DNA from: Acanthochromis polyacanthus
Taxonomy: Eukaryota; Chordata; Actinopteri; Pomacentridae
Direction of reading: 5' to 3'
DNA: 64,000 nucleotides
NCBI RefSeq assembly: GCF_021347895.1
Contig: NC_067136.1
Location: 5,269,066 to 5,333,065 of the forward strand
The notes beneath the pieces are model-generated. The model saw nothing but the letters and a program-made list of their open reading frames with translations, did not search any database and was not told the DNA's origin. Positions within the stretch are counted from its first letter, which is position 1. Every line of letters starts with the position of its first letter. A program made the position numbers and the translations under genes. Shown here piece after piece: positions 55,701-64,000 of this stretch.

Positions 55701-57991
55701 GACCCAAACCTGAGTATTTTATTAACCAAAGACATGCTAAACCAGAACGTAGACAACAGAAAACAGGACTGTATGTTGTTGTTTACTTGTTTGTTTGTTT
55801 GTTTACCTCCTTAGCAGACACTGCTGAGCGAATCTCTCGGCTGATCTGAGCCCGACGGAAGGCTTCGTAGAAACTGTGGTCGGACGCCATGGTGACGGTC
55901 AGGACGGAGCTGTAGGCGTGACGGAGCTTCGTGCTGTTGGTCAGCTGGTGGAATACTGTGTCCTGATTGGTCAGACCGGAGCGTGAGCAAACATGTAAAC
56001 CACCTGCCAAAAGTATGTGGACAGCTGCATGTTTCTGTGACCCTGAAGTGTCCACAAACTTTCGGCATATTCTATGTCCAGAAGTATGTGGACACCTCAG
56101 CCTTACATATAAGAGACATGTCTCCACATACTTCTGGATCATTTCTTTCTTTCTTCTGAACATCTTCTTAAAGTATGATCACAGAGTAAAGAAAATAAAA
56201 GGAACAGTTCAGCCTCCCTGACTCCCTCTGATGTGATTTATTAACTTTAACATGTAATTAGTGACCAGACCCAGCGGATCGGTTTGAGTCTGAAGATGTT
56301 TGATGGTTTCAGTAAATAAAACCTAATCTGTGCTTTTATTTTGAAGTGTTGCTGTATCTGGTACCTGGTAGGGCATCGCGTAGAGCAGCGCGTCGTACGG
56401 AATGAACACGTAACCGTCGGAAACCATCCCCATGTCCAGAGCAGCCAATAGCAGCTCTCTCTGATCCTCTCCACCAATCAGGACGGAGCTCATGCACATG
56501 ATGACCACTGAGGAGGAAGTGGAAAGTTTTAATGCTCAGAGTGAGGCGCCGACAGGACAGCGTTTTCTATCATATGATTTATAATCTGATAAATCAGAAG
56601 CTCCCAGCCTGACAGGAAGTGATGTCGCTTGTTTAACCTGTGGGGGTTGAGTCCCTCGGCTCTCACCTTTCACCCCGTCGAACTCTTGGATCTCCTTCAA
56701 CGCCTCCCTAGCTCCGCCCCTCTGTCGTGTTTCCATGGCAACCACCGGACCAATCTGCAGCCCCATAGCCCGCAGTGCCGACGCCACTTCCTGTCCGGTG
56801 CCCACCCATAGGTCAGTCGGAGCTGTGGACCAATCAGGAGGAAGGACAAATTTAACTCTCACTTTTCATTAATTACTTTTATTTTTTAATTTTACAGTGA
56901 TTTGCTGGGATTTGATGCTTTACAAATAAAATCAGTTTATTTCCACAACAAAACATATTTTAAACCACGCCCCATCCGCAAGCCACGCCCCTCCCGTGAC
57001 CTCACAGACTCACCTGAGATGACGGCCACGTGCGCCCAGCGGAAGAACCTGAGGACGGTGAACAGCACTCTGCTGGGAGGAGTGATGGGCGGCAGGTTCG
57101 CCCAATCAACATCCAGACAGCCGGGAGAGGCAAGCCCCGCCTCCCAGTGTTCGGCCAATAGAGAGGCAGCGTGGCAGAGGGCGGGGTTAAAGGGGCCGAT
57201 GTAGGCGTGGCCATAACCCTCCATTTCCCCGAGTTCTGTCAGCGCTGAGAAACAGAAAATAATAAATAAAAACACATAGAGGATGTCTGTAAGATATTAA
57301 AACACATTTATAGGTTTAATTTAAAGTCCTCAGAACATTCAGAGAACGTTTCCTTCAGGTTCTAAAAACGTGATTCTAAGATATTAAAACATTATGAGAA
57401 AATATCTGTAAAAACATGGTTCTGCATTTACAGTTTAAATGTAAAGTCCTCATTAGAACATTCAGAGAACGTGTCCGACAGGTTCTAATGAGAAAATAAT
57501 CATTAAAAACACACATACAGGATGTCTGTAAGATATGAAAACACATTTATAGGTTCAGTGTAAAGTCCTCATTAGAGCACAGCATTCAGAGAACGTTTCC
57601 TTCTTGTCATTCTGGAAAGAAGAAGTTTAATGTTCAAAGAACCTTTAAACAACGTTCCCATCAATGTTCCTGTAAAGTTAATATAATGTAACATCATTCA
57701 TTATTTAAAAAATTTAAGGCGGAACCTGTCAGTGATCTGATTGGCTGACTGACCTTTGGAGGCGGAGCAGTCCTCCTCCAGCAGGTTGACGTCGTACCAG
57801 AATCCTCGGCTCAGGCTGCTGTCGCTCTGTAACCGTGACAACGCCAGGTTGGCCGCCGCCGTGGGCATCGCCCTGGAGAACAGTGGGTCACATGACCAGG
57901 GGCCAATCAGGGCCAGCTTGAAGGTCGCTGTCCTCACCTGGCTAATGCATAGCAACCACAGACACGCCCCTAGCAACCAGGGAAGCTGCAT
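41722..57991 (-). CDS. Receptor guanylyl cyclase, retinal/olfactory type (23 joined coding exons, 1056 aa), active site altered
   Basis: Family members are membrane homodimers that make cGMP from GTP. The joined frame gives a signal peptide (1-22), an ANF-receptor-like ectodomain starting [13 protein letters not shown] and ending [13 protein letters not shown] (to 431), transmembrane helix (about 433-455), kinase-homology domain with HGRLKS and ITDYG in place of catalytic HRD/DFG (about 480-745), a dimerisation helix ([20 protein letters not shown]) and the cyclase domain (about 810-1010). FSDIVGF, the Glu of VETIGDAYM and the Cys of RYCLFGDT are present. However, the catalytic Asn and Arg of NTASR are Thr960 and Leu964. 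Length matches retinal GC (about 1100). Retinal GUCY2D/F-like versus olfactory GC-D-like cannot be settled by eye. Confidence 0.9.
41940..42025 (-). CDS. Guanylyl cyclase exon 22: end of cyclase domain
   Basis: Encodes [20 protein letters not shown] then PVPPDILGG. Acceptor TTCTCCAG, donor GGAGG|GTAAGA. Confidence 0.9.
42062..42255. repeat. AGAACATCAGAACAC repeat (cyclase intron 21)
   Basis: About ten imperfect copies of AGAACATCAGAACACCAGAA. Confidence 0.85.
42362..42447 (-). CDS. Guanylyl cyclase exon 21: cyclase domain, C-terminal part
   Basis: Encodes [20 protein letters not shown] then YHIDTRKAQ. The segment where relatives have RGRTELKGKG is shorter here. Donor CAG|GTACAC. Confidence 0.88.
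42470..42852. repeat. TTACACAGCG-type 10-11-bp repeat (cyclase intron 20)
   Basis: Units ACACAGCGTT and ACACAACATC, in about 35 copies. Confidence 0.92.
42855..43115 (+). mobile_element. tRNA-derived SINE, copy 2 (with LINE-type tail)
   Basis: The head has an A box (TAGCTCAGTGGGTAGAGTGG) and a B box (GGTTTCCGGTTCAATCCTC). The body has GTCCCTGAGCAAGACACCTA, and the tail is GCGCTTTGGATAAAAGCGCT followed by ATATAAATACAACCATTT. The tail resembles L2-type LINE ends, which supply mobilisation. It lies in cyclase intron 20. Confidence 0.9.
43212..43310 (-). CDS. Guanylyl cyclase exon 20: catalytic Asn/Arg segment, both residues replaced
   Basis: Encodes [20 protein letters not shown] then [13 protein letters not shown]. 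Family sequence at this place is TVNTASRMES. The Asn codon position is ACC (Thr960, 43245-43243) and the Arg position is CTC (Leu964, 43233-43231). The guanine-selecting Cys of RYC is kept. Splice sites TCTCCAG and CTAC|GTACGT are normal and the frame is open. Confidence 0.92.
43506..43552 (-). pseudogene. Partial duplicate of cyclase exon 19 in intron 19
   Basis: About 45 bases match the 3' end of exon 19 (43659-43705) with about three changes. The donor GT of the original is AT here, so the copy lacks a usable splice donor. TGTTATTGTGTG-type repeats flank both copies. Confidence 0.85.
43659..43833 (-). CDS. Guanylyl cyclase exon 19: cyclase domain, guanine-selecting Glu
   Basis: Encodes [20 protein letters not shown] ... 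[11 protein letters not shown]. Contains the Glu of VETIGD and the second metal-binding Asp. Donor TCAG|GTATGC. Its last 47 bases are partly duplicated in the following intron. Confidence 0.94.
43950..44018 (-). CDS. Guanylyl cyclase exon 18: cyclase domain
   Basis: 69 bp encoding [20 protein letters not shown] and VYK. Donor AAG|GTGAGA. Confidence 0.94.
44096..44219 (-). CDS. Guanylyl cyclase exon 17: first catalytic segment
   Basis: Encodes [20 protein letters not shown] then [14 protein letters not shown] with the first metal-binding Asp, ending ALSEPIE. Donor GAG|GTAACA. Confidence 0.94.
44220..45172 (-). other. Cyclase intron 16, no feature seen
   Basis: Ordinary intronic sequence without recognisable repeat or coding content. 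Confidence 0.55.
45173..45336 (-). CDS. Guanylyl cyclase exon 16: dimerisation (signalling) helix
   Basis: Encodes [20 protein letters not shown] ... [20 protein letters not shown], the conserved coiled coil joining the kinase-homology and cyclase domains. Donor CCAAA|GTAAGA. Confidence 0.94.
45427..45575 (-). CDS. Guanylyl cyclase exon 15: end of kinase-homology domain
   Basis: Encodes [20 protein letters not shown] ... [18 protein letters not shown]. Donor CAG|GTGAGA. Confidence 0.93.
45590..46475. repeat. About 19-23-bp minisatellite (cyclase intron 14)
   Basis: Units GGTAAGGATCAGACAGACA and GGTAAGGCTCAGACAGACA, in about 42 copies. Every unit contains GGTAAG, which is a donor-like word only on the plus strand. 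Confidence 0.93.
46479..46622 (-). CDS. Guanylyl cyclase exon 14: kinase-homology C-lobe
   Basis: Encodes [20 protein letters not shown] ... [15 protein letters not shown]. Donor CACG|GTGAGA. Confidence 0.92.
46623..46790. repeat. (GACA)n repeat filling cyclase intron 13
   Basis: GACAGACAG blocks with GGCAGGCAG variants. Confidence 0.93.
46798..46951 (-). CDS. Guanylyl cyclase exon 13: kinase-homology catalytic-loop remnant
   Basis: Encodes [20 protein letters not shown] ... [15 protein letters not shown] replaces HRDLK, normal for this family, so the domain is not a kinase. Donor CAAG|GTGAAG. Confidence 0.92.
47661..47967 (-). mobile_element. LINE 3'-UTR fragment (RTE-like)
   Basis: Contains CTAGGGTCGCGGGGGGTGCT, GGACAGGTCACCAGTCTGTC, GGGCAATTTAGAGTAACCAA and AGAACATGCAAACTCCATGC, a very common fish LINE 3' end. 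The ATCC repeat at its left is the tail. ATGAAATCA flanks both sides (47652-47660 and 47968-47976), a likely target duplication, although the host repeat contains similar words. Confidence 0.8.
48158..48722. mobile_element. Long-TIR MITE, copy 1 of 3
   Basis: About 565 bp with inverted ends of roughly 110 bp (TCTCACGGGGATTCGTGAAA pairing with TTTCACGAATCCTCGTGAGA). The arms are rich in CACGAAA words. The centre has GCGGCCGCCGGCCGCCGGAC and telomere-like GGTTATGGTTAGG runs. No transposase, so non-autonomous. Confidence 0.9.
48973..49539. mobile_element. Long-TIR MITE, copy 2 of 3
   Basis: Nearly identical to copy 1, starting 815 bp further on, with the same flanking minisatellite arrangement. 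It differs by single bases, for example in the A run of the right arm. Confidence 0.9.
49790..50356. mobile_element. Long-TIR MITE, copy 3 of 3
   Basis: Starts 817 bp after copy 2. Distinguished by GAAACCGAAAC in the right arm where the others have GAAACTGAAAC. Confidence 0.9.
50628..50804 (-). CDS. Guanylyl cyclase exon 12: kinase-homology domain
   Basis: Encodes [20 protein letters not shown] ... [15 protein letters not shown]. Acceptor TCTCTAG, donor AAG|GTAACG. Confidence 0.93.
50957..51040 (-). CDS. Guanylyl cyclase exon 11: kinase-homology domain
   Basis: Encodes [20 protein letters not shown], matching [10 protein letters not shown] of RetGC-2. Acceptor TTGCCAG, donor CAG|GTGAGA. Confidence 0.9.
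51095..51350. repeat. 30-bp minisatellite (cyclase intron 10)
   Basis: Unit GGTGTGAATACAGGTACAGG then AGTGAATACA, in about eight copies. Confidence 0.92.
51352..51468 (-). CDS. Guanylyl cyclase exon 10: start of kinase-homology domain
   Basis: Encodes [20 protein letters not shown] ... ESSNIGILE. Acceptor TTCCATAG, donor GAG|GTACAC. Confidence 0.88.
51676..54350. repeat. 31-bp minisatellite, about 86 copies, two alternating unit types (cyclase intron 9)
   Basis: All units contain AGTACTGCAGTAA (palindrome CTGCAG). One type continues with ACAGTGAGTACTAG, the other with GTAGTAAATACTAG. From about 52100 on they mostly alternate, making a 62-bp higher-order unit. The array fills the intron between exons 9 and 10. 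Confidence 0.95.
54366..54450 (-). CDS. Guanylyl cyclase exon 9: juxtamembrane
   Basis: Encodes [20 protein letters not shown], as in LTLDDITF of retinal GC. Donor AAG|GTCCGT is weak, and the 2.7-kb minisatellite starts right after it. Confidence 0.82.
54528..54603 (-). CDS. Guanylyl cyclase exon 8: transmembrane helix
   Basis: Encodes [20 protein letters not shown] then LYWFR. Acceptor ATCTGCAG, donor TTCAG|GTAAAA. Confidence 0.9.
54948..55167 (-). CDS. Guanylyl cyclase exon 7: membrane-proximal ectodomain
   Basis: Encodes [20 protein letters not shown] ... [13 protein letters not shown]. Donor GGCG|GTGCGT, phase 1. Reading through would add about 30 unrelated residues before a stop. Confidence 0.88.
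55439..55588 (-). CDS. Guanylyl cyclase exon 6: ectodomain
   Basis: Encodes [20 protein letters not shown] ... FDFQGFNQ, the counterpart of SPLFGTIYD in retinal GC. Acceptor TCTGCAG, donor CAG|GTCAGT. Confidence 0.9.
55807..55962 (-). CDS. Guanylyl cyclase exon 5: ectodomain
   Basis: Encodes [20 protein letters not shown] ... [11 protein letters not shown]. Acceptor ACCAATCAG, donor GAG|GTAAAC. Confidence 0.9.
55985..56165. mobile_element. Small foldback remnant in cyclase intron 4
   Basis: CCAGAAGTATGTGGACAC (56079) pairs with GTCTCCACATACTTCTGG (56122). A further AAAAGTATGTGGACAGCTG lies at 56008. Words of this type mark ends of Tc1/mariner-like fish MITEs. Confidence 0.55.
56365..56507 (-). 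CDS. Guanylyl cyclase exon 4: ectodomain
   Basis: Encodes [20 protein letters not shown] ... [14 protein letters not shown], matching the retinal-GC segment with LLGGEEQR and FLPFDT. Acceptor CTCCTCAG, donor CAG|GTACCA. Confidence 0.9.
56667..56822 (-). CDS. Guanylyl cyclase exon 3: ectodomain
   Basis: Encodes [20 protein letters not shown] ... [14 protein letters not shown]. Acceptor GTCCACAG, donor AAAG|GTGAGA. Confidence 0.9.
57014..57244 (-). CDS. Guanylyl cyclase exon 2: ectodomain
   Basis: Encodes [20 protein letters not shown] ... [18 protein letters not shown]. Acceptor TTTCTCAG, donor CTCAG|GTGAGT. Confidence 0.9.
57260..57610. repeat. About 125-bp tandem repeat, 2-3 copies (cyclase intron 1)
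   Basis: Blocks with ATTTATAGGTTTAATTTAAA / TAAAGTCCTCATTAGAACAT / TTCAGAGAACGTTTCCTTC recur. Confidence 0.75.
57754..57991 (-). CDS. Guanylyl cyclase exon 1: signal peptide and start of ectodomain
   Basis: ATG at 57991 encodes [19 protein letters not shown], then the mature start [13 protein letters not shown] possible acceptor TTCTGCAG lies right before the ATG, so an upstream non-coding exon is likely. Donor AAAG|GTCAGT, phase 1. Confidence 0.88.
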
Positions 57992-58202
57992 CCTGCAGAA
58001 GAAGAAGAAGAATTAAAGTCCAGCTTCCTGTTTTCAAATTAAATAAAATAAAGTCAAATCAAATAAAATCAATCAAATAAAGTGAACGGAGACGTCAGAT
58101 TCACCAACAGGGAGGAGCTTCAGAGATTTAACTGTTCTGACTGGTTCTGACTGGGCTTGATTTGGTTTAATATTCAAGTTTATGACTTAGGTTTAATATT
58201 TA

Positions 58203-58411
58203 GAAGAAGAAGCTTTTTGTTGTCATTATACAGAGTACAATGAAGCTGCTGTCACACTGATGGGGAAGCTGCCATGTAAGGCTCTAACCACGGCTCATCA
58301 GGAGCAGTTAGGGGTTCAGTTTGCTCAGGGACTCCTCCACATGAGCTCTGCAGGACAAGGATGGAACCTCAACCATGACGGCCACTCTACCCACTGAGCC
58401 ATGCTGCCCCT
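58203..58411 (-). mobile_element. tRNA-derived SINE, copy 3
   Basis: Inverted relative to copy 1 and very similar to it (GACGGCCACTCTACCCACTG is the complement of the A-box end). It lies upstream of the cyclase start codon. Confidence 0.85.
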
Positions 58412-58700
58412 AGGTTAGGGTTTAGGGTTACTCTGAGCCCTAACCTAGGTTTAATATTTAAGGTTTAATATTTAAATTTAATATTTAAGGTTTAATATTA
58501 AATTTTAATATTTAGTTATATTATTTACACTTAATGTTTCAGGTTTATTATTTTAGGTTTAATATTTCAGGTTTAATATTTAAGGTTTAATATTTCAGGT
58601 TTAATATTCAATTTTAATATTTAGTTATATTATTTACATTTAATGTTTCAGGTTTATTATTCTAGGTTTAATATTTCAGGTTTATTATTTACACTTAATA
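58412..58700. repeat. AT-rich tandem repeat
   Basis: AGGTTTAATATTTAAGGTTT and TTAATATTTAGTTATATTAT units. Confidence 0.85.
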
Positions 58701-58944
58701 TTCTGCTGTCCCTTCAGCTGGATTCGCTCTCTGTACTGAAACTGATCCTCAGACGTGTCCCAGCTGACTGCTGTGACCTCTGACCTTTAAATCTGACTGA
58801 CACCATTAGCTAATGCTAAGGAGTGCTAAGAGCGCTAAGTATAGCAACAATGCTAACACTCTTATCACAAGATGCAGAGAGCAGCAGAACCTCCTACCTG
58901 ACGACAGCCTCACCTGGTGACATCACACTGCTGTCTGATGAGGT

Positions 58945-59320
58945 CATACAGCACAATAACTTTATTAATCCCTGAAGGGAAATTCATCTGTCTGGTCTCA
59001 TCTGTTTACTTCTGAATTAAATGGTCTGAGTAGTAATTGCAGTGCAGGGATAGGAGCCGTCCTCTGGTGTTTCGTTGTTCATTGAGGCAGATGTGAAGTG
59101 GATGATCCATGTTTGTCAGAATGGCCTCCATCTTTCTCAGTGCCCGTCTCTCCACCTCATCCTCCAATGAGTTCAATCTGATTCCAACCACAGAGCAGCT
59201 TTTTAATCAGTTTGTTCAGACGCCTTGCATCCTTCTGTTTTATGCTGCCTCCCAGCAGACTGCAGCATAAAACAGGACACCTGCTACCACAGACTGATAA
59301 AACATCTGTAGCATCTAATC
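58945..59320 (-). pseudogene. LINE 3' fragment (CR1/Rex1-like ORF2 C-terminus)
   Basis: On the minus strand it encodes pieces such as LEDEVERRALRKMEAILTNM and DHPLH, with stops. It ends in the 3' motif GAATTTCCCTTCAGGGATTA. The family assignment is from memory and tentative. Confidence 0.65.
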
Positions 59321-59454
59321 CTATCTAACCCGACCTGGTTCTGACCTGGTTCTATCTGGTTCTGTTCAGACTGAATCCAAACTCTTCCTGACAGGAAGTG
59401 ATTGTAACATTTAACAAAACACAACAACCTGACCAGTAGGTCACTGTTTAATCC

Positions 59455-59637
59455 AGTTCTACTGGTCTGATCAGGTTGTACTGGTCTAACCGGGTTCTAC
59501 AGGTCTCATCAGGTTCTGTAGGTCTAACTAGGTTCTACTGGTCTAATCAGGTTCTACTGGTCTAACCGGGTTCTGCAGGTCTAACTAGGTTCTGTAGGTC
59601 TAATCAGGTTCTGTAGGTCTAACCAGGTTCTTGGTTG
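59455..59637. repeat. About 22-bp degenerate tandem repeat
   Basis: Units AGGTTCTACTGGTCTAATC and AGGTTCTGTAGGTCTAACC. Confidence 0.8.
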
Positions 59638-59826
59638 TTTTTCTTGACAAACCGTAGAACCTCCTAAAAGAAATCTGGAACCTCCTGATGTCACAATCCT
59701 CCAGTGCCAGTGCTGATTCGGCTCATTAGGAGCAGCTGGGGAGAGGCACAGCTGAGGGTGATAGACAATCAGCACAGTATAAGGCCTGACACGTCCCTCG
59801 GTTCCCTGCTGCGTCATTAACACATA

Positions 59827-61460
<1,634 letters not shown>

Positions 61461-61954
61461 TACCTGCCACATACCTGCCATGCTCCTGCTGCATCATGTT
61501 CCGGTCAGAGGCTCTCTACACCCTGCACCCTACCTGCTACAATCTGCCGTGAGCGCCCCGCTCTCTGGTTTTACGGATACTTTGCCTTTTCACCACTCCT
61601 CCTCTGCTCAGTAACCTCCGGCATCTATTCCCAGTCTGTCTGCCCCCCCGTTCACACCCTATCTCCACCACTGGATCATCTGCTCTGCCCAGTCTCCCGA
61701 CCCCCCTGGACAATTGTGAGTTGCCTCTCCCTGTTTTTAATTTAGTTAACCTCTACATCACGGTCCCGCACCGTCACCCTTAGTTAAATTCAGTTTCGTT
61801 TTTCCCCTCTTCCTGATTAATTCCCCTATGCCTCCCTTATGGAGTGCCTCTTTGTTTGATTATTTGTTTAATAAATTCTCATTATCTCATCCTGTCTGTC
61901 TGTTGCCTGCTGCATGGGTTCACACCAGTCTAGTTTGTCACACCTAAACCTCAA

Positions 61955-62760
61955 TTAATCCTAACCACCTCAATGAACTGTAGAACCACATAATTGAACT
62001 GGAGAGCCTTCTGAATTAACTCTAGAATCTCTTAAATGAACTCTAGGACCTTTTAAATGAACTGGAGAACCATCTAAATGAACTGTAGAACCTTTTAAAT
62101 GAACTCTAGAACCTCCTCAGTGAACTCTAGAACCTCTTAAATGAACTGTAGAACCTCCTCAGTGAACTGTAGGACCTTTTAAATGAACTCTAGAACCTCA
62201 TAAATAAACTGGAGAACCGTCTAAACACACCCAACAGCCAGATGATCATCTGTCCGGTACTAACTGGTGGTGTTCTTATCTGGTGACGGGGGAACTGTTT
62301 TGGTGGAACATTTCTGACTGCACTGCTGCTTCCTGTAGAACGTACAGAACTGTGAATGTTAAACTCTAGACCTTCTGAAAGAACTCTAGAACCCCAGAAC
62401 TCTCTTTGACAAACTGAGAACCACCGAGACATTACAGAATGAACTCTTCACCTGTTAGAGTGAATGCTAGAACGTCACAGACCGTCTAAATAAACCTTAG
62501 AACCTCCTCAAAGGCACTAGAACCATCTAAATAAACACGAGAACCGTCTGAATGAACTCAACAAGTCAAACTGCCTCCATTAACTCTAGAACCTCCTAAA
62601 TGCTTCGTCAATGCCCTACATGAGATCTAGAACTGTATAAGTTACCTAAAAACACAGAACCTTTTGAAAGAACTCTAGAACCACCTAAACATCTAACAAA
62701 CCCAAAAACCTCATCCTGGAACCTCCTGAAGAAACTCTAGAACGGCCTCATTGTCTTGTG
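61955..62760. repeat. Degenerate GAACTCTAGAACCTC repeat
   Basis: Words AAATGAACTCTAGAACCTC and AATGAACTGTAGAACC recur every 25-35 bp with much variation. Confidence 0.7.
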
Positions 62761-63360
62761 GTTCCATATTTTAAATCTCCATCTAGATTGGTCAGGATGT
62801 TAGTAAAGGTTGGTGACCATCAGGGTTCTGCAGGGTTCTACAGGGTTTTGGAGGCTGTTCTGTTTTACTGACACCATTGGGTTCACCAGCAGCTCTCATC
62901 TGCACTCTGATCCACACAGAACCTTAAACATCACCAGCAGCTACTGAGGAGAACCAAGAGTTCTGACTGAAAGCTCCAGAACAAACGGATTAGAAGGTTC
63001 TGTTGAGAGCGTTTCTTCGTGTTGGATCACTGAAGATGCCAAACTGATCTGGACGAAGACAGACGTCCTGTTCAGGTAAACAGAGAACCAAAGAACACAC
63101 CTGGACAGGTGATCAGAGGTCTGCAGCCGGAACTGAGCCGGCTTCAGAACCTGAAGAACCTGGAGAACACTGACGCCTTCAGTTCACACAACAACAGAGA
63201 CTGATCGGACATGACCCAGCAGTGTGTGTGTGTTTAATGTGTGTGTTGCTGTGTGAATCCTCTGTGACCTGATTGGTCGTCAGCTGACACCTCTAATCCA
63301 ATCGCATTAAACCTTTAAAACAACAGAATCAGGTCACGGTTTCTTTCTGTCACTCTGAAT
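62761..63360. other. Intergenic, no gene seen
   Basis: No supported coding frame or repeat. Confidence 0.5.
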
Positions 63361-63363
63361 TTT

Positions 63364-63509
63364 CTTCAAATCAAATCAAATCAAACTTTATTTATATAGC
63401 ACCTTTCATCCATTTAAAATGCAACACAAAGTGCTTCACAAAATAAAAGAATAAAACAACAGAGAGAATAAAAAACATAGTGTAACCAACAATATATATA
63501 TACATATAT

Positions 63510-63544
<35 letters not shown>

Positions 63545-63555
63545 CATACACACAT

Positions 63556-63607
<52 letters not shown>

Positions 63608-64000
63608 ACAACATACAATGTATATACACATGCGCTCACACACACACTCACACACACACACACACAACACGGTGCTGAGACACGGCAGGGCACTGAGGAA
63701 CCATGTGGGGAAACACCTATGGGAGCCCTCCACACCTAGATGCTCCACAGCCCACAGAGAGCGCCGCCACAGAGACCAGCCAGACGCCGATGGGCAGGGG
63801 CAGACCCCGCACTAAATGCAGAGCCGCCCCAGCCCCTCAGGCCCAGGAGGCCTCCAGGGCAACGCCCCCCGCGGGCAGACCGGGCATCCATCCCAGTGTG
63901 GAGGCCTCCCATGAGGAAACACTGAAGCTAAGAACTAAAAGACTAACAAGAAAAACAAAAAACAAAAAAAACAAAAACAAAAGCAGGTATAATGCATAAA
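63364..64000 (-). mobile_element. 3' part of a LINE-like repeat, running off the right edge
   Basis: The AAATC tandem followed by AAACTTTATTTATATAGCAC at the left is the complement of a LINE 3' tail. CA/TA microsatellites occupy 63492-63665. A GC-rich segment (63760-63910) follows. Open frames across it show no domain. Confidence 0.6.
63492..63665. repeat. (TA)n/(CA)n compound microsatellite
   Basis: Alternating CACACA and TATATA blocks. Confidence 0.93.

Noticed and set aside
63392..63748. Open frames across the right-edge CA/TA microsatellite
   Set aside because: Low-complexity translation (CVCVY, IYIYI) with no domain.

Overview
The window is vertebrate nuclear DNA from a ray-finned (teleost, probably percomorph) fish. 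It holds two multi-exon receptor genes with GT-AG introns, long CA/GT microsatellites, and typical fish repeats: L2-clade LINEs, tRNA-derived SINEs, a Tc1/mariner element with long IR-DR ends, Ty3/Gypsy sequence and hAT-type MITEs. There are no prokaryotic features.

Both host genes lie head-to-tail on the minus strand. (1) ephb4, an EphB-class receptor tyrosine kinase, runs from the start codon at 34785 to the stop at 13748. I could join 21 coding exons into an open frame of 994 codons: signal peptide, ephrin-binding domain, Cys-rich region, two FN3 domains, one transmembrane helix, an intact kinase and SAM. (2) A retinal/olfactory-type receptor guanylyl cyclase runs from 57991 to 41722. Its 23 coding exons join into 1056 codons: signal peptide, ANF-receptor-like ectodomain, transmembrane helix, kinase-homology domain, dimerisation helix and cyclase domain. 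The cyclase keeps its metal-binding and guanine-selecting residues, but the catalytic Asn and Arg of the NTASR motif are Thr and Leu. This looks like a pseudo-cyclase and is the most interesting protein-level observation here. ephb4 also seems to carry about five introns beyond the Eph architecture I remember, and to lack one.

Layout: 1-2860, 3' end of a Ty3/Gypsy element. 2860-12540, gene-free repeat-rich DNA (microsatellites, L2 remnant, nested hAT-like MITEs). 12540-35080, ephb4 with its 3' UTR and a GC-rich 5' end; nearly every long intron holds its own private minisatellite, and intron 13 also holds a 2.4-kb hAT-like element. 35080-41240, intergenic: SINE, ACTAGT-rich repeat, a nearly full-length but broken L2 LINE and a 15-bp minisatellite. 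41240-57992, the cyclase gene; its introns hold a 31-bp minisatellite of 2.7 kb, a recent 816-bp tandem triplication carrying a 567-bp long-TIR MITE, a SINE and a partial exon duplication. 57992-64000, SINE, LINE fragments, an AT-rich repeat, a solo LTR split by a Tc1 element with an intact transposase frame, and the start of another repeat at the right edge.

The two receptors belong to separate pathways: contact-dependent ephrin signalling and cGMP signalling. Nothing in the sequence shows they are co-regulated. All exon calls come from reading splice sites and frames by eye; both joined frames stay open and end in phase. Copy numbers of repeats are estimates from span divided by unit length.
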